A stretch of 64,000 bases of DNA from a bacterium (GTDB lineage Bacteria; Electryoneota; RPQS01; DYHQ01), in contig JAUXGA010000001.1 of NCBI GenBank assembly GCA_030622545.1, forward strand, positions 310,001 through 374,000, read 5' to 3'. The stretch's first letter is position 1, and the number at the start of each line of letters is the position of its first letter. This document shows positions 62,806 to 64,000 of this stretch, one piece after another. The position numbers and the translations under genes were made by a program. Below the pieces are notes generated by a model. The model searched no databases, was not told where the DNA came from, and saw only the letters and a list, made by a program, of their open reading frames with translations.

Positions 62806-64000
62806 ATGAGCCGTAGAGAACAGTGTTGGATAACAAAAAAGCTCTTGATATATTTTCCTGAATTGACATTGAGGGTATGGCAATTCTATCAACTTGTATG
62901 CTTTTCGTTTTCTCGAAGTCGACAGCATGCGCTTAACATAGATGATCATGCCAAGCTCATAACACCTTGGGACTGGGCAGGTGTGCCGTCTGAATCCGGG
63001 GAGTTGTTCTTTGGCTACTTCGACAAATCTCCTTGGTCTCCGAACGGAGACAGAATGATTCTCCATTTCCGGAAAAGGAGAGCAAGCCGTCGAGTAGAGA
63101 TTCGTGTTTTTGATAAGGAGAAAAACACTTGCCAAAAAGTAGGCGAGTCGAGTGCCTGGAATTTTCAACAGGGGACAATGGCTCAATGGCTGCATGATTC
63201 CAGTGGCGCTCGCATTATCTTCAATGACGTCGTTAATGATGAGCTTGTCGCGCGTATCGTTTCAAGCAATGGAGTGGAAGAATCCGTCATCCCATTTCCG
63301 ATTCAGACGGTTCATCCAAATGGTCAAGAAGCTTTCACTCTAAACTATAAGCGCCTTCTGAAACTTCGACCTGAATACGGTTATTATCCGCGGGTGAAAA
63401 ATTTCACTCCGAATCAACAGCTTGAGAAGGATGGTATTTGGCGAGTGGATCTCTTGTCTGGTAAAGGAGAGCTCGTTGTGAGTCTGGCAGAGCTCTTAAC
63501 AATGCCACCTCGAAGAGAAATGAATCCAGTGAAAACGAAGATCAACGCCATCTTCTTCTCTCCAACGGGGAAGAGATGTGCTTTTGTGCATCGTTGGTTT
63601 CTCCCGAAAGACAAGTACACTCGCCTTTATGTGATGGATTCGAATGGAATGAATCTTCGCCTTCTGCTTGATAGTGGATTGCCTGCTGAGAATCACTGGC
63701 ATAGTCTTCTCGCCTCTCACTACTACTGGCGTGATGATGATCACTTAATCGTTTGTGGATGGACTCCTGATAAGCGAGGTAGATATTTCCAGTTGAATGT
63801 TGTAACAGGATATTGTCAAGGAATCGGTGAAGGTGCTTTGGATGATTTTGGGGACGGCCATCCCTCCTATTCACCTGACCGTCACTGGATTGTAACGGAT
63901 ACATATCCAGATGAGAATTTTCAGCAGCATCTACTGTTGTATAGAATCCATCAAAATGAACTTTTAGAGGTGGGCAGGTTCCTGCATTCGCCGAGATTCT
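62806..64000 (+). CDS. Beta-propeller-like protein, 3' partial, in a polysaccharide context
   Basis: An open frame of at least 398 codons runs from ATG 62806 to the window end without a stop, so the C-terminus lies outside. Repeated blades are suggested by FFGYFDKSPWSPNGDRM, AIFFSPTGKRCAFVHRW and DDFGDGHPSYSPDRHWIVTDTYPD, the TolB/oligogalacturonate-lyase-like propeller pattern. No signal peptide is evident: the N-terminus is basic and aromatic. It is divergent from the flippase gene. Proteins with the FGYFDKSPWSP and GDGHPSYSPD motifs occur near glycan genes. Catalytic activity is not established. Confidence 0.8.
   Translation, partial: MSRREQCWITKKLLIYFPELTLRVWQFYQLVCFSFSRSRQHALNIDDHAKLITPWDWAGVPSESGELFFGYFDKSPWSPNGDRMILHFRKRRASRRVEIRVFDKEKNTCQKVGESSAWNFQQGTMAQWLHDSSGARIIFNDVVNDELVARIVSSNGVEESVIPFPIQTVHPNGQEAFTLNYKRLLKLRPEYGYYPRVKNFTPNQQLEKDGIWRVDLLSGKGELVVSLAELLTMPPRREMNPVKTKINAIFFSPTGKRCAFVHRWFLPKDKYTRLYVMDSNGMNLRLLLDSGLPAENHWHSLLASHYYWRDDDHLIVCGWTPDKRGRYFQLNVVTGYCQGIGEGALDDFGDGHPSYSPDRHWIVTDTYPDENFQQHLLLYRIHQNELLEVGRFLHSPRF

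Noticed and set aside
62722-63195. 157-codon minus-strand frame upstream of the flippase
   Set aside because: The plus-strand frame from 62806 is longer, continuous to the window end and shows propeller motifs.

Overview
This 64 kb window is chromosomal DNA from a Gram-negative bacterium. Secreted proteins carry a C-terminal Por/FlgD-type sorting domain (NPFNPTT motif), there is a PilQ-type secretin, and both a predicted outer-membrane protein and a lipoprotein are present. Together these suggest the FCB (Fibrobacteres-Chlorobi-Bacteroidetes) superphylum or a nearby uncultured candidate phylum such as Zixibacteria, Electryoneota, Eisenbacteria or Marinimicrobia. That placement is an inference from motifs and gene order. 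No rRNA gene, insertion sequence, integrase, prophage or CRISPR array was seen.

Region 1 (1-14.9 kb) is one dense plus-strand type IV pilus block: a 5'-truncated giant Ig-repeat (invasin-like) protein, a small predicted outer-membrane protein, three prepilin-like genes (pilV, pilW and pilX types), a TPR protein, pilT, a pilM-pilN gene fusion, an unexpected lipoprotein gene, then pilO, pilP and a short pilQ. A large bidirectional hairpin closes it. pilB, pilC and a major pilin are not in the window. Region 2 (15-21.2 kb) holds a secreted subtilisin-like protease, an NSS-family Na+ symporter with an overlapping 49-codon membrane partner, and a tandem-GNAT acetyltransferase.

Region 3 (21.4-33.9 kb) is translation and housekeeping: five tRNAs, thrS-infC-rpmI-rplT-pheS-pheT, a ZapB-like gene, zapA, a structured RNA with 6S-like architecture, rny, ymdB and an amidohydrolase. 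infC has no ordinary start codon that would preserve its conserved N-terminus. Region 4 (33.9-43.5 kb) is a minus-strand run: a stand-alone CvfB-type winged-helix protein, a DUF362 protein, two different glutamine synthetases, a secreted protein with a sorting domain, a UMF1-type MFS transporter, a CheY-like receiver and a tetraheme cytochrome c.

Region 5 (43.5-61.1 kb) begins at a divergent promoter pair: purF, pgsA, cysS, four tRNAs, tuf, tRNA-Trp, secE, nusG, rplKAJL, rpoB and rpoC. This is the classical tuf-secE-nusG-rpl-rpo block, except that rpmG is absent between tuf and tRNA-Trp and the rpsL/rpsG operon does not follow rpoC. Region 6 (61.1-64 kb) looks like the edge of a surface-polysaccharide locus: a Wzx-type flippase on the minus strand and, divergently, a beta-propeller-like gene that runs off the window end.
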